This document shows positions 16,408 to 24,666 of a DNA stretch of 39,711 nt, in pieces. Below the pieces are notes generated by a model that had not been told where the DNA came from, did not search any database, and saw nothing but the letters and a program-made list of their open reading frames with translations. The DNA is from Betaproteobacteria bacterium (lineage in GTDB: Bacteria > Pseudomonadota > Gammaproteobacteria > Burkholderiales > SG8-41). The stretch spans positions 1 to 39,711 of the forward strand of contig CANJQI010000030.1 in NCBI GenBank assembly GCA_947476215.1, in the 5' to 3' direction. The first letter of the stretch is position 1, and each line of letters begins with the position of its first letter. A program made the position numbers and the translations under genes.

Positions 16408-17367
16408 CTAGTCAGCGCGCATGCCCGTGCTCTTGATCATCTTGCCGGCACTGGCGACCTCAGCCGCTATAGCCGCGGCAAACTGAGCGGGAGAACCGCC
16501 TACGGTCTCTACTCCCGAGCTAGCAAACCGTTCCTTGATTTCCGCACGATTCAGAAATCGCGTGATTTCCAGATTCAGGCGATTGATTATCGCCAGTGGT
16601 GTCCCCGCCGGAGCGAATGCGCCGTACATGGCGACGGATTCATATCCCGGCACACCTGAGGCCGAGATGGTAGGCAGGTCCGGAAGCACCACGGACGGCG
16701 TGGAACCGGTCACGGCAAGCGCCCTCAATCTGCGCGATCTGATGCTCGGCGCCGCCGCGGCAGCCGAAGGAAACGACACGTGTACCGCACCGCTTACCAC
16801 CCCGGTGAGCGCCTGCGCAGCACCCCTATAGGGAATGCGCAGGATATTCACCCCCGTCATGAACTTGAACAGTTCCGCCGCGAGATGATTGGAGGCGCCG
16901 GTCATGCTTGAAGAATAATTAACTTCGCCCGGCCGCGCCTTGGCGAAAGCGATCAGATCCTTGACCGTATTTACCGGCAATGACGGATGCACGATCAGCA
17001 CGTTGGCCGAACTCGCCGCCGATATGATGGGTGAGAAACTTTTAACCGGATCATATGGAACGGATTGCAGCAGCGGAGAAATCCACAATGGGGGACCGAG
17101 CAGCGCCAGGGTGTAACCATCCGGCAGCGCCTGCGAGAGCATTTGCGCAGCCAGATTGCCGCGATTGTCGACGATCACCTGATGCCCAAGCGGGTCGGAA
17201 ATCCCTTGTGCGATCTGGCGCGCCACGAAATCAGTTCCGCCGGCGGCCTCGGTAGCCAGCAGCCGGATAACCTTGTTTGGATAGTCCTGGGCACACGCCA
17301 TGTTCCACGCGGAAGCGAGAATGTACACGCAAGACAACCACGCTACCAAGCGTACCTTAGCCATCAT
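16408..17367 (-). CDS. Bug/TctC-family tricarboxylate receptor
   Basis: An intact 319-residue receptor. The signal peptide MMAKVRLVAWLSCVYILASA is cleaved near ACAQ. Motifs: TEAAGGTDFVARQIAQG, LGHQVIVDNRGN, PDGYTLALLG, NVLIVHPSLPVNTVKDLIAFAKARPGEVNY, ILRIPYRGAAQAL and GKMIKSTGMRAD. The usual IPYKG is IPYRG here, a conservative change. It stands 70 nt upstream of the hydrolase gene on the same strand. Confidence 0.92.
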   Translation of the reverse strand: MMAKVRLVAWLSCVYILASAWNMACAQDYPNKVIRLLATEAAGGTDFVARQIAQGISDPLGHQVIVDNRGNLAAQMLSQALPDGYTLALLGPPLWISPLLQSVPYDPVKSFSPIISAASSANVLIVHPSLPVNTVKDLIAFAKARPGEVNYSSSMTGASNHLAAELFKFMTGVNILRIPYRGAAQALTGVVSGAVHVSFPSAAAAAPSIRSRRLRALAVTGSTPSVVLPDLPTISASGVPGYESVAMYGAFAPAGTPLAIINRLNLEITRFLNRAEIKERFASSGVETVGGSPAQFAAAIAAEVASAGKMIKSTGMRAD

Positions 17368-17476
17368 TATCCCAGAGAGTTCGAGCGAAGTGCAGTCTCG
17401 CGTCAGAGTATCTAGCCGGTCAGGCTATCACTGTCAGTACCACGGCACAAGACCGCCGCAGACATGACTTCAACAA

Positions 17477-17719
17477 CTACTCCACACGTATGCCTGCTTC
17501 CTTGATGATCTTACCGTACTTGGTCATTTCAGCACTCATCGCGGCGGCAAGCTCCGCAGGGGAACTTCCCACAGGCTCCGTTCCGGAACTCAGGAACTGC
17601 GCTTTAACATCAGGCCGGTTGATGGCACGCACCATTTCCTGATTCAGACGACCGATGACGGAAGCCAGCGTTCCCGCGGGCGCGAACGTCACTCGCTTCA
17701 ACACCGCGAGGCCTGGTAG
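17477..17719 (-). pseudogene. C-terminal fragment of a Bug receptor
   Basis: Only the last third of a receptor remains: LPGLAVLKRVTFAPAGTLAS, VIGRLNQEMVRAINRPDVKA, SSGTEPVGSSPAEL and YGKIIKEAGIRVE. Upstream homology stops at about 17719, right next to the stop codon of an unrelated small reading frame. No ribosome site or signal peptide is present; a TTG at 17704 is the only candidate start. Confidence 0.75.
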
Positions 17720-17722
17720 TCG

Positions 17723-17935
17723 TCAAATCAGCTCTATTCTGTTCGGGAGTATGAGGAGAAACACTCTCTTCGCTTTGAAGTTAATCTGCCGCAGTATGGC
17801 GATGACTGTTTGCGCTTGCTCTTCGAAGCGTGCTTCGTATCCCGCAATAGGGCGGTGAGGGTCGATGGCGAAAACAAGGGTGCAATCTCTATAGTCTTTT
17901 TGAATCGCCAGGGTCCGGCCTTGCCTTTTGCCAGA
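17723..17935 (-). other. Start-less open frame, possibly a gene remnant
   Basis: This frame directly continues from the stop codon of the small conserved protein (17936-18187) and encodes about 70 codons including DYRDCTLVFAIDPHRPIAGY, RFEEQAQTVIAILRQINFKA and RVFLLILPNRIELI. The composition looks protein-like rather than random, but there is no ATG, GTG or TTG near its beginning. It is probably a decayed third member of the small-gene cluster; family not recognised. Confidence 0.3.
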
Positions 17936-18187
17936 CTATGCGCCCTTAGGAGCGTGAAGAAGCGACTGCCGAACTTGCCGCGGCGGTTCGATTTCGACAA
18001 AGCGGTTCGCAGAATAAAGATAATCTTCTCCGCTTTCATCAATGATGCGAATATCGCCTTCCGCAGCAGCGTCTTCGTCCGGCACAACCCGGTAAATCTT
18101 GTGCAGTTCCAGTGATGCTGGATAGTCGCAGTTGTCGACACACACCGCAAAGTGTGCCCCACTATTTCTACGCCGTTTCATAGTCAT
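17936..18187 (-). CDS. Small conserved hypothetical protein
   Basis: An 83-residue protein reading HFAVCVDNCDYPASLELHKI, YRVVPDEDAAAEGDIRIIDE and SGEDYLYSANRFVEIEPP. I recognise this as a widespread uncharacterised small family with an I-D-E-S-G-E-D-Y-L-Y core, probably a beta-rich fold. Its ATG overlaps the stop of the preceding small gene (ATGA), so the two are translationally coupled. No function can be assigned. Confidence 0.65.
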   Translation of the reverse strand: MTMKRRRNSGAHFAVCVDNCDYPASLELHKIYRVVPDEDAAAEGDIRIIDESGEDYLYSANRFVEIEPPRQVRQSLLHAPKGA

Positions 18188-18420
18188 TCATCCAATGAGC
18201 GTTTCCGCATGATCTCTCGCTTGCCAACGCCATGCGCCTCATACCAATGAAGTTCCGCCAATCGGACGCGTCCATTCGGAAGGCGAATTCGAGCGACTCC
18301 CTTTACTTTACGTCAGCGGCCTCGTCCGTAGTTTCTTCTCAACCGCTTGAGATCATGTAGTCCTCGCCCCGCCACGATAGTCTCGACGACGGTAACGTCA
18401 CTGACAATCTCAAAATCCAT
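18184..18420 (-). pseudogene. Small conserved hypothetical gene with in-frame TGA at codon 36
   Basis: From the ATG at 18420 the frame reads MDFEIVSDVTVVETIVAGRG and LKRLRRNYGRGR, then TGA (18315-18313), then RKVKGVARIRLPNGRVRLAE and LHWYEAHGVGKREIMRKRSLDE, ending at 18184 and overlapping the next gene. The usual residue at the stop in this family, as I recall it (G-R-W-R-K), is Trp, so TGG to TGA is the likely lesion. With the stop, only 35 residues are made and coupling to the downstream gene may be lost. Confidence 0.6.
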
Positions 18421-18709
18421 GGTGAAATAATTGTAATACTTCCAGACCTGTAATTTTGAAGTCCCCTAACGAGAATATAATCGGTGCACTGTGGGCGGGT
18501 GACTAATTGGGGAGAGCCCACGTTTTTTCCGACTTTTCATAGTGCGCCTGCAGAAGTGGTCCGACTCCCGGCGCACTTCGGTCACCCCGCTTCAATGAGT
18601 CTGGAACATTAATCGGGTCATGACAGTCCAGGAATGATCCATCTGCGCCAAATGCCCATCAGCAAACTTATGTAATACTCCACGCTCGAACATCGAGAGG
18701 AGCAAACCC
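18421..18709. other. Divergent intergenic region
   Basis: This 289-nt stretch lies between the divergent small-gene pair and the MmgE/PrpD gene. A GAGAGGAG ribosome site precedes the plus-strand ATG at 18710. No further gene or strong repeat is visible. Confidence 0.35.
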
Positions 18710-20071
18710 ATGGCAACGAACATCACCGCAGATCTCGGTAAGTTTGTGTCCGGACTGCGCTACAAGGACATTCCCAGCGCAGCCATCCCCGTCATCAAGG
18801 CCGGCATCACGGATTGCATAGGCGTGATGATTGCTGGCGCGAATGAGCCGGCACCACAACTCCTGAAGGCCACGCTCGCGCCGGCCGGCGGACCGGCCAC
18901 GCTGTTGTTCGGCGCCGAGCGCGCATCGACGTTGGACGCGGCCTTTATTAACAGCACCGCGGCGCATGCACTTGATCTGGACGACGTCTCACAACGTGGC
19001 GAGCATCCCAGTGCGGTCATGGTGCCGGCTATACTCGCCGAAGCCCAGGTTCTCGGCGCCTCGGGTGAACAAATGCTTACCGCTTACGCGGCGGGATATG
19101 AAACCTGCACGGAAATCGTGCGCCGCGATCCTGACTTTCACCACAACAAAGGATGGCACCCGGCCGGCATATTCGGCGCAATTGGCGCGGCAGCAGCATG
19201 CGCTTCATTGCACGGACTGGATGCCGGCAAGACCGCTATCGCAATCGCCCTCGGCGCATCGCAAAGCGCGGGCCTCACATCGAATTTCGGCACCATGACC
19301 AAGCCGTTTCATGCCGGGCGCGCGGCGCATGCCGGCGTGATAGCGGCGCGGCTGGCGAAAAGCGGATTCACAGCATCGCCTGATGCACTCGAGCATCCGC
19401 CAGGTTTTCTGCATGCGGTCTCGGCAGAGGGAAGAGTAGACCTCGACTCGCCATTGGAGGCCGGCCGCAACTGGAAACTGTTGACCATCGGTCTCACGAT
19501 CAAAAAGTATCCGTTGTGTTTCGGCACCCATCGTGCCCTTGACGGCATGCTGGACCTGCTCAAAGCGAGTCCGATTTCGCCCGACGATGTCGACCGCGTC
19601 ACGGTATCCGTCAGTCCGCGTATCATCACGCTGGTGCGCAACCATATGCCGCAAACCGGACTGGAAGCAAAATTCAGCATGGAGTTCGCGATGGCCTCGG
19701 CGGTGATTGCGCGACGCGCCGGACTGGGCGAACTGCAGGATGATTTCGTGCGACGCGCAGACGTGCAGGCGCTGATGACGCGAGTCGGCATGACGCCGGA
19801 AAAGCGCGACAATCCCGCGACGCCGGGCTATGCGATCCATGACCGGGTGACCGTGCAAACCCGGGATGGCCGTCAACTCGACAGCGGCCCGGTTTCAAAC
19901 GTGCGTGGCGGACCCGACCTGCCGTTGAGCCGCGATGAACTGTGGGTGAAATTTGAAGACTGCGTCAAGCTCGGAACATCGACCGTGCCGGCGCGCAAGC
20001 TGTTTGATGCGCTGATGGATATGGAGCGGCTGGCGCATGTGCGGGAAATTCCCGGTTTGGGAGCGGGTTAG
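18710..20071 (+). CDS. MmgE/PrpD family protein (dehydratase-like)
   Basis: A 453-residue intact member of the MmgE/PrpD family. The signature HALDLDDVSQRGEHPSAV (about residues 85-102) corresponds to the H-x-L-D-x-D-D...HP loop, and NFGTMTKPFHAGRAAHAGVI near 185-205 is the second conserved block. KKYPLCFGTHRALDGML around 265-280 is the third, and LEAKFSMEFAMASAV (about 312-326) the fourth. The ATG follows GAGAGGAG at a good distance. It stands alone on the plus strand between Bug fragments and a Bug run. It is likely a dehydratase or isomerase of a carboxylic acid, substrate unknown. It is most similar in motif set to the protein at 37484-38857. Confidence 0.9.
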   Translation: MATNITADLGKFVSGLRYKDIPSAAIPVIKAGITDCIGVMIAGANEPAPQLLKATLAPAGGPATLLFGAERASTLDAAFINSTAAHALDLDDVSQRGEHPSAVMVPAILAEAQVLGASGEQMLTAYAAGYETCTEIVRRDPDFHHNKGWHPAGIFGAIGAAAACASLHGLDAGKTAIAIALGASQSAGLTSNFGTMTKPFHAGRAAHAGVIAARLAKSGFTASPDALEHPPGFLHAVSAEGRVDLDSPLEAGRNWKLLTIGLTIKKYPLCFGTHRALDGMLDLLKASPISPDDVDRVTVSVSPRIITLVRNHMPQTGLEAKFSMEFAMASAVIARRAGLGELQDDFVRRADVQALMTRVGMTPEKRDNPATPGYAIHDRVTVQTRDGRQLDSGPVSNVRGGPDLPLSRDELWVKFEDCVKLGTSTVPARKLFDALMDMERLAHVREIPGLGAG

Positions 20072-20154
20072 CTGGCCACGCTTGCGGCACGTCTCAGCGC
20101 ACTACGTGCGCAAGGGAGGGAGCAAGAGGTGTAGATGCGTAAGCCTCGCGCAGA

Positions 20155-21141
20155 TCATTCAGCACGCATGCCGGTATCGGCTATCAGTTTCCGCAGACGT
20201 GCCGTTTCCGTTCGAATCACTTCGGCGAGCTGTTCAGGGGTGCTTCCAACCGCTTCGGCGCCGGAACTTGCCAGCTTTTCTTTTACGTCCGGCCGCTGCA
20301 GTGCCCGCGCGATCTCCTCGCTCAGCCGTTTGACTATGGCCGGCGGCGTGTTTGCCGGGGCGCAAAATTCCAATACCGATACCGACTCGTAACCGGGCAG
20401 CGATGCCGCGACGGACGGCAATCCGGGAAACAACGCGGAGGGTTCGGCGCTGGTCACTGCCAATGCCTTGATCCTGCCTGATCTGCGATGCGGTTCCGCA
20501 CTGGCATTCGGAAACATGAACTGAACCTGACCACCGACCAATGCATTCAGCGCAGCGGCCGTGCCCTTATACGGTATGCGGACGACATCAATGCCGGCGA
20601 TGCTTTTGAACAGTTCCGCGGCCAGATGCGATGATGTACCCGACGTACTGGAGGCGTAGTTAAGCACCCCCGGTTTGGCCTTGGCCGCTGCCACCAACTC
20701 CTTGATGGAATTGACCGCCAGCGACGGATGCACCGCAACCATATTAGGCGAGCGCGTGATGAGAGAAACGGGCGTCAGGCTGCGCAGGGGATCGAACGGC
20801 GTGTTCCTCAACAGTGCTTCCGCCCACAACGCGCCTCCGGCGATCAACAACGTATAGCCATCGGGCGGCGCCTTGGTCACGATTTCAATCTGCATCGTGC
20901 CACTACCGCGATTGTCGACGATAACCGGCTGGCCGAGAGGACCGGCAATCGCCGGTGCTATCAAACGTGCCGCGAAATCTATGATGCCGCCAGGTTCGGC
21001 GGCGACGATGCGCACCGCTTTGTGCGGATACGATTGTGCAAAACCCTCGGCCGTCCCCAAGATTACGAACAAGCTCAAGAGGATAGGTCCCGCTTGCCTG
21101 TGCACTGCACCATACGTATCAATACATCTTTTCCCTCCCAT
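20155..21141 (-). CDS. Bug/TctC-family tricarboxylate receptor
   Basis: An intact receptor of 328 residues from the ATG at 21141; the frame extends to 21357, but those 72 residues are low-complexity, lie over degenerate repeats and overlap the neighbouring gene. The signal sequence GPILLSLFVILGTAEGFA precedes QSYPHKAVRIV. Motifs: EPGGIIDFAARLIAPA, LGQPVIVDNRGSG, PDGYTLLIAG, NMVAVHPSLAVNSIKELVAAAKAKPGVLNY, VVRIPYKGTAAAL and LRKLIADTGMRAE. No strong ribosome site precedes 21141; a GTG at 21099 is an alternative that still keeps the hydrophobic core. Last gene of the CaiB-Bug-Bug-Bug run. Confidence 0.88.
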   Translation of the reverse strand: MGGKRCIDTYGAVHRQAGPILLSLFVILGTAEGFAQSYPHKAVRIVAAEPGGIIDFAARLIAPAIAGPLGQPVIVDNRGSGTMQIEIVTKAPPDGYTLLIAGGALWAEALLRNTPFDPLRSLTPVSLITRSPNMVAVHPSLAVNSIKELVAAAKAKPGVLNYASSTSGTSSHLAAELFKSIAGIDVVRIPYKGTAAALNALVGGQVQFMFPNASAEPHRRSGRIKALAVTSAEPSALFPGLPSVAASLPGYESVSVLEFCAPANTPPAIVKRLSEEIARALQRPDVKEKLASSGAEAVGSTPEQLAEVIRTETARLRKLIADTGMRAE

Positions 21142-21150
21142 GCGCACGTA

Positions 21151-21275
21151 GCGCCCCCGTCCCGGGGTCTCCGTCGACGCAAGGGAGGGGGCAAGCGCCG
21201 AGCCATTAATTCGCCCCCACCCTGCCCCCCCGCACTGCGTCCCCGTCCTGGGTTCCCCATCGATGCAAGGGAGGG
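21151..21275. repeat. Degenerate 39-bp direct repeat
   Basis: Copies at 21151-21189 and 21237-21275 match at 33 of 39 positions with an 86-nt period, ending in GCAAGGGAGGG. The same 11-nt end recurs at 20110-20120, on the other side of the Bug gene. The repeats occupy the intergenic gap between two Bug genes; no function is evident. Confidence 0.45.
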
Positions 21276-21349
21276 TATCGAGCTGTGTAGATACGTATGT
21301 TCTCACGTACCGGACTTTCGCCGTCCCACGCTCTCGCCGCTTGGTCATA

Positions 21350-22306
21350 TCAATCATCTCGTATACCCGCGTCCTTGATCACTTTGCCCAACGTGGCAAT
21401 GTCATCCCTGATCGCGGTGGCAAACCCCGCGGGTGAGCTGCCGACGGTCTCGACGCCGGCGTCGAAGTAGCGTTTTTTCAACTCCGGCAAGGCCAGAAGA
21501 CTGACGACTTCCGAATTCAACTGCCTGATGATGTTGACTGGAGTAGCGGGCGGTGCGAACAAGCCTATCATGGTCGCCGAGGCATAACCCGGCAACGTCA
21601 CCGACGCCGTCGGCAGATCCGGAAGCAAGGCGGACGGTTTGGCGCTGGTACTGGCCAGCGCCCGCAACTTGCCCGACTTGACGTGCGGTAACGCAGCCGC
21701 GATGGTTGCAAACATGATCTGCACTTCGCCTCCGATCAGCGCATTCAGTGCCGGGCCGTTGCCCTTGAACGGAATGCGCACCAGATTGACGCCTGCCAGC
21801 GATTTGAATAACTCCGCGGCGAGGTGAGTCGATCCACCTATGGACGCACCGTAGTTGAGCTGGCCCGGTCTGGCCTTGGCCAACGCAATCAATTCCTGAA
21901 CGGACTTCGCCGCGACCGACGGATGAATGACGATCATGTTGGGCGAAGTTGCCAACAAAGACACCGGCGCAAAGTCCTTTATCGCATTCCACGACACCGA
22001 CTTGCGCATCAGCGGCAGCAGCCACAGCGAACCACCGGAGATCAACAACGTGTAACCATCCGGCGTGCCCTTAGCCACGGTTTCCGCAGCGACGATCGCG
22101 CTGCGGTTGTCGACGATAACCGGATGCCCCAGCCTCGACTGCATCGCCTGCGCGGTCACGCGTGCCGCAAAATCAACGCCACCGCCGGCCTCGGGCGCCA
22201 ATATGCGTATGGATTTGACTGGGTAGCTCTCGCTCCAAACGCCATCGACACGGCAAACCGCGATGCCAGCCACCAATAACCATGACCATGCGATACGATG
22301 CATCAT
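21350..22306 (-). CDS. Bug/TctC-family tricarboxylate receptor
   Basis: An intact receptor of 318 residues from the ATG at 22306, with GAGAGGA 9 nt upstream; a longer frame to 22348 overlaps the preceding gene and lacks support. The signal sequence MMHRIAWSWLLVAGIAVCRV precedes SESYPVKSIRIL. Motifs: EAGGGVDFAARVTAQ, LGHPVIVDNRSA, PDGYTLLISG, NMIVIHPSVAAKSVQELIALAKARPGQLNY, LVRIPFKGNGPAL (IPFKG for IPYKG) and LGKVIKDAGIRDD. It is only 19 nt behind the upstream Bug stop, so it is almost certainly in one operon with the CaiB gene. Confidence 0.93.
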   Translation of the reverse strand: MMHRIAWSWLLVAGIAVCRVDGVWSESYPVKSIRILAPEAGGGVDFAARVTAQAMQSRLGHPVIVDNRSAIVAAETVAKGTPDGYTLLISGGSLWLLPLMRKSVSWNAIKDFAPVSLLATSPNMIVIHPSVAAKSVQELIALAKARPGQLNYGASIGGSTHLAAELFKSLAGVNLVRIPFKGNGPALNALIGGEVQIMFATIAAALPHVKSGKLRALASTSAKPSALLPDLPTASVTLPGYASATMIGLFAPPATPVNIIRQLNSEVVSLLALPELKKRYFDAGVETVGSSPAGFATAIRDDIATLGKVIKDAGIRDD

Positions 22307-22325
22307 CGAAAAATATCCTCTCTGT

Positions 22326-23309
22326 TTAGTCAACCTTGATGCCCGCATCCTTGATCACCTTGCCCATCCTGACAAGTTCGGTTCTTATTGCCTTCGCAAA
22401 CTGCTCAGGTGAACTCGCGACCACTTCCGACCCGGCGCTGAACAGTTTTTCTTTTGCGTCCGGCCGTGCAAGAAACCGCACGACCTCCTGATGCACGCGA
22501 TTGATGATAGCCGCCGAGGTGCGGGCGGGTACCCAAACGCCCTGGCTAGATGCCGATTCATATCCTGGCAGCCCGGATGCCGCCACGGTCGGCAGTCCCG
22601 GCGCCAACGCGGACGGCTCGGCGCTGATAACAGCCAGCGCATGCAATTTCCCGGACTTGATGTGCGGCGCCACCGCGGATGCACTGACGAACATCATCTG
22701 CACTTCGCCCGCCATCAGCGCATTAAGCGCCGGTCCGTTGCCTTTGAAGTTGATACGCACAAGATCGACATTCGCCATGGACTTGAACAATTCGGCCGCG
22801 AGATGCGAAGCGGCGCCCGATCCGCCCGAGGCATAGTTGAGCCCGCCCGTTTTGGCCTTGGCCAAAGCGATTAACTCTTTCACGGACTTTACCTGCACCG
22901 AGGGATGCACGAGCAATACGCTGGGTGAAGTCGTGGCCAGCGACACCGGCGCGAAATCCCGCTCCACATCGTACGGCATGGTCTGCAGCAACGGCCCCAT
23001 CACGAAGGTACCGCCGGCAATCAGCAGCGTATAACCATCGGGCAGTGCCCTGGCGACATATTCTCCCAGCAACCTGCTCGGCCGATTCTCGACGATGATA
23101 TTCTGCCCCAGGCCGCCTGCGATTCCCTGCGCGATGAAACGTGCCGAAAAATTGGTGGCGCCGCCAGGCTCGCCGGTGACGACTCGTATGGGCTTGTTCG
23201 GATAATCCTGACCTGATCGCGTCAAAGCGGTCTGTGATGAGGCTGGAGCTACGCACCCCAGTGTCAGGCACACGGAGAAAATCAACGTATCAGAGCGGCG
23301 TCTCAACAT
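22326..23309 (-). CDS. Bug/TctC-family tricarboxylate receptor
   Basis: An intact 327-residue receptor. The signal sequence MLRRRSDTLIFSVCLTLGCV is cut near ASSQ, followed by an unusually long linker (TALTRSGQ) before DYPNKPIRVV. Motifs: EPGGATNFSARFIAQG (Asn for the usual Asp), LGQNIIVENRPS, PDGYTLLIAG, SVLLVHPSVQVKSVKELIALAKAKTGGLNY, LVRINFKGNGPAL and MGKVIKDAGIKVD. The D-to-N change in the GGxxD loop touches the carboxylate-binding region and hints at a different ligand. GGGAG lies 8 nt before the ATG, 13 nt after the CaiB stop. Confidence 0.92.
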   Translation of the reverse strand: MLRRRSDTLIFSVCLTLGCVAPASSQTALTRSGQDYPNKPIRVVTGEPGGATNFSARFIAQGIAGGLGQNIIVENRPSRLLGEYVARALPDGYTLLIAGGTFVMGPLLQTMPYDVERDFAPVSLATTSPSVLLVHPSVQVKSVKELIALAKAKTGGLNYASGGSGAASHLAAELFKSMANVDLVRINFKGNGPALNALMAGEVQMMFVSASAVAPHIKSGKLHALAVISAEPSALAPGLPTVAASGLPGYESASSQGVWVPARTSAAIINRVHQEVVRFLARPDAKEKLFSAGSEVVASSPEQFAKAIRTELVRMGKVIKDAGIKVD

Positions 23310-23322
23310 GCGTCTACTCCCG

Positions 23323-24510
23323 TTATGTCACGCCACGTTTTGAAAAATCCGCGATATGGTCGCGGGTGTAGCCCAAGGACATGAGGATATCCTCGGTGTC
23401 CTGACCGAACTCCGGTGCCGCACTGCGCAGCGGCAGCCGTTGCTCGCCAAATGATACCGGGTGCCCCAGTATGGTGAGATCGCCCAGCTTCGGAGAATGA
23501 ACCGCTTGCGCCATTTTCAGGTGCCGCACCTGCGGATCGGCAAACGATTCGTTGATCTTGTAGATCGGACCGCATGGGACTCCCGCCTCGTTGAGTATTA
23601 CTATCCACTCGGCGCTGGACTTGTGTCGCGTGACGGGCATCAGGACCGCCAGGAGTTCATCGCGATTGTCCGAGCGCGCCTTTGGCGTGCAGAACCGAGC
23701 ATCCTCGATCAAGTCCGGACGTTCGATGGCGTTGCAAAAGCGATGGTAGAGCCGGTTGCGGTTGGCCGAGATGGTGATGTGCCCGTTCATGGTCTCCAGA
23801 ACGCAGGTCGGCATGCCTGTGGGATGGTTATTGCCGGCTTGCGGCGCCACCTGGCCGCTCATTAACCAGCGCGACGCCTGGAAGTCGAGCATGGAAAGCA
23901 TGGCTTCTATCAACGAGGTATGCACCCATTTTCCCTCGTTGGTCACCTCACGCTCCAACAGCGCGACCAGTATTCCTTGTGCGAGAAAAATCCCGGAACA
24001 CAGATCCGCGATAGGAATGCCGGCGCGCACCGGACCCTGCCCCGGGATGCCGGTAATCGACATCAAACCGCCCATAGCCTGCGCGATCTGGTCCATGCCC
24101 GGCCGGTCCCGATACGGTCCGCTTTGCCCAAATCCGGAGATGCTGCCGTAGACCAGACGCGGGTTGCTTGCACGCAGGCTTTCGTAGTCTATGCCCAGTC
24201 GCTGTTTCACATCGGGCCGGTAGTTCTCAACGACCACATCGGCATCCTGCACGAGGCGCTTGAAGATCGTTATCCCCTCGGGGTCCTTGAGGTTGATCGT
24301 CATGCTGCGCTTGTTGCGATGCAGGTTTTGAAAGTCGAATCCGTGGCGCTTGCCACCCATGCCATCCCCATCCGCGCCGCCGGGCCTTTCGATCTTGATC
24401 GCCTGCGCGCCCCAATCAACCAACTGCCGCACGCACGTCGGCCCCGAGCGCTGGTGGGTCAAATCAAGCACTTTGAATCTAGCCAGTGGCAATATACCCT
24501 TGGGGGTCAT
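23323..24510 (-). CDS. CaiB/BaiF family CoA-transferase (family III)
   Basis: A 395-residue family III CoA-transferase. The N-terminal fold reads FKVLDLTHQRSGPTCVRQL and ADWG-type IKIERPGG; NLHRNKRSMTINLKDPEG at about 62-79 and VVENYRPDVKQRLGIDYE follow; the catalytic Asp is at about 140 in RPGMDQIAQAMGG. The C-terminal GVPCGPIYKI and HLKMAQAV blocks are also typical. It would move CoA between a thioester donor and a free carboxylic acid, activating an imported substrate. Its own Bug genes follow 13 and 19 nt apart, strongly suggesting that the receptors deliver the acid it activates (inference). The ribosome site AGAGGA lies at the very edge of the MITE-like element upstream. Confidence 0.92.
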   Translation of the reverse strand: MTPKGILPLARFKVLDLTHQRSGPTCVRQLVDWGAQAIKIERPGGADGDGMGGKRHGFDFQNLHRNKRSMTINLKDPEGITIFKRLVQDADVVVENYRPDVKQRLGIDYESLRASNPRLVYGSISGFGQSGPYRDRPGMDQIAQAMGGLMSITGIPGQGPVRAGIPIADLCSGIFLAQGILVALLEREVTNEGKWVHTSLIEAMLSMLDFQASRWLMSGQVAPQAGNNHPTGMPTCVLETMNGHITISANRNRLYHRFCNAIERPDLIEDARFCTPKARSDNRDELLAVLMPVTRHKSSAEWIVILNEAGVPCGPIYKINESFADPQVRHLKMAQAVHSPKLGDLTILGHPVSFGEQRLPLRSAAPEFGQDTEDILMSLGYTRDHIADFSKRGVT

Positions 24511-24517
24511 AGCTTCC

Positions 24518-24658
24518 TCTAAAGCCTGTTATGAACCTGCCATACTACCGAAAACTTCTCCCTCATCCTCACCCTTCTCCCGGAGGGAGAAGGGTTCTAC
24601 CCCCCCCGCCCACCGGGACGGGAAGGGGTGAGGGGAAAAGTTCATGACAGACTCCAGA
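24518..24658. mobile_element. Second MITE-like element, next to the CaiB start
   Basis: Terminal inverted repeats at 24518-24536 and 24640-24658 match at 15 of 19 positions; the left arm TAAAGCCTGTTATGAAC matches the arm of the 7535-7804 element at 15 of 17. The interior is different and shorter (141 bp) and contains a perfect 10-bp hairpin CCCTTCTCCC / GGGAGAAGGG with a GGA loop (24572-24594). It ends 7 nt before the CaiB start codon, so the CaiB ribosome site overlaps the element end. No coding potential. Confidence 0.65.
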
Positions 24659-24666
24659 CCCTGGTA

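Noticed and set aside
20728-21378. 216-residue plus-strand frame opposite a Bug gene
   Set aside because: Composition of an antisense shadow, overlapping the coherent receptor gene entirely.
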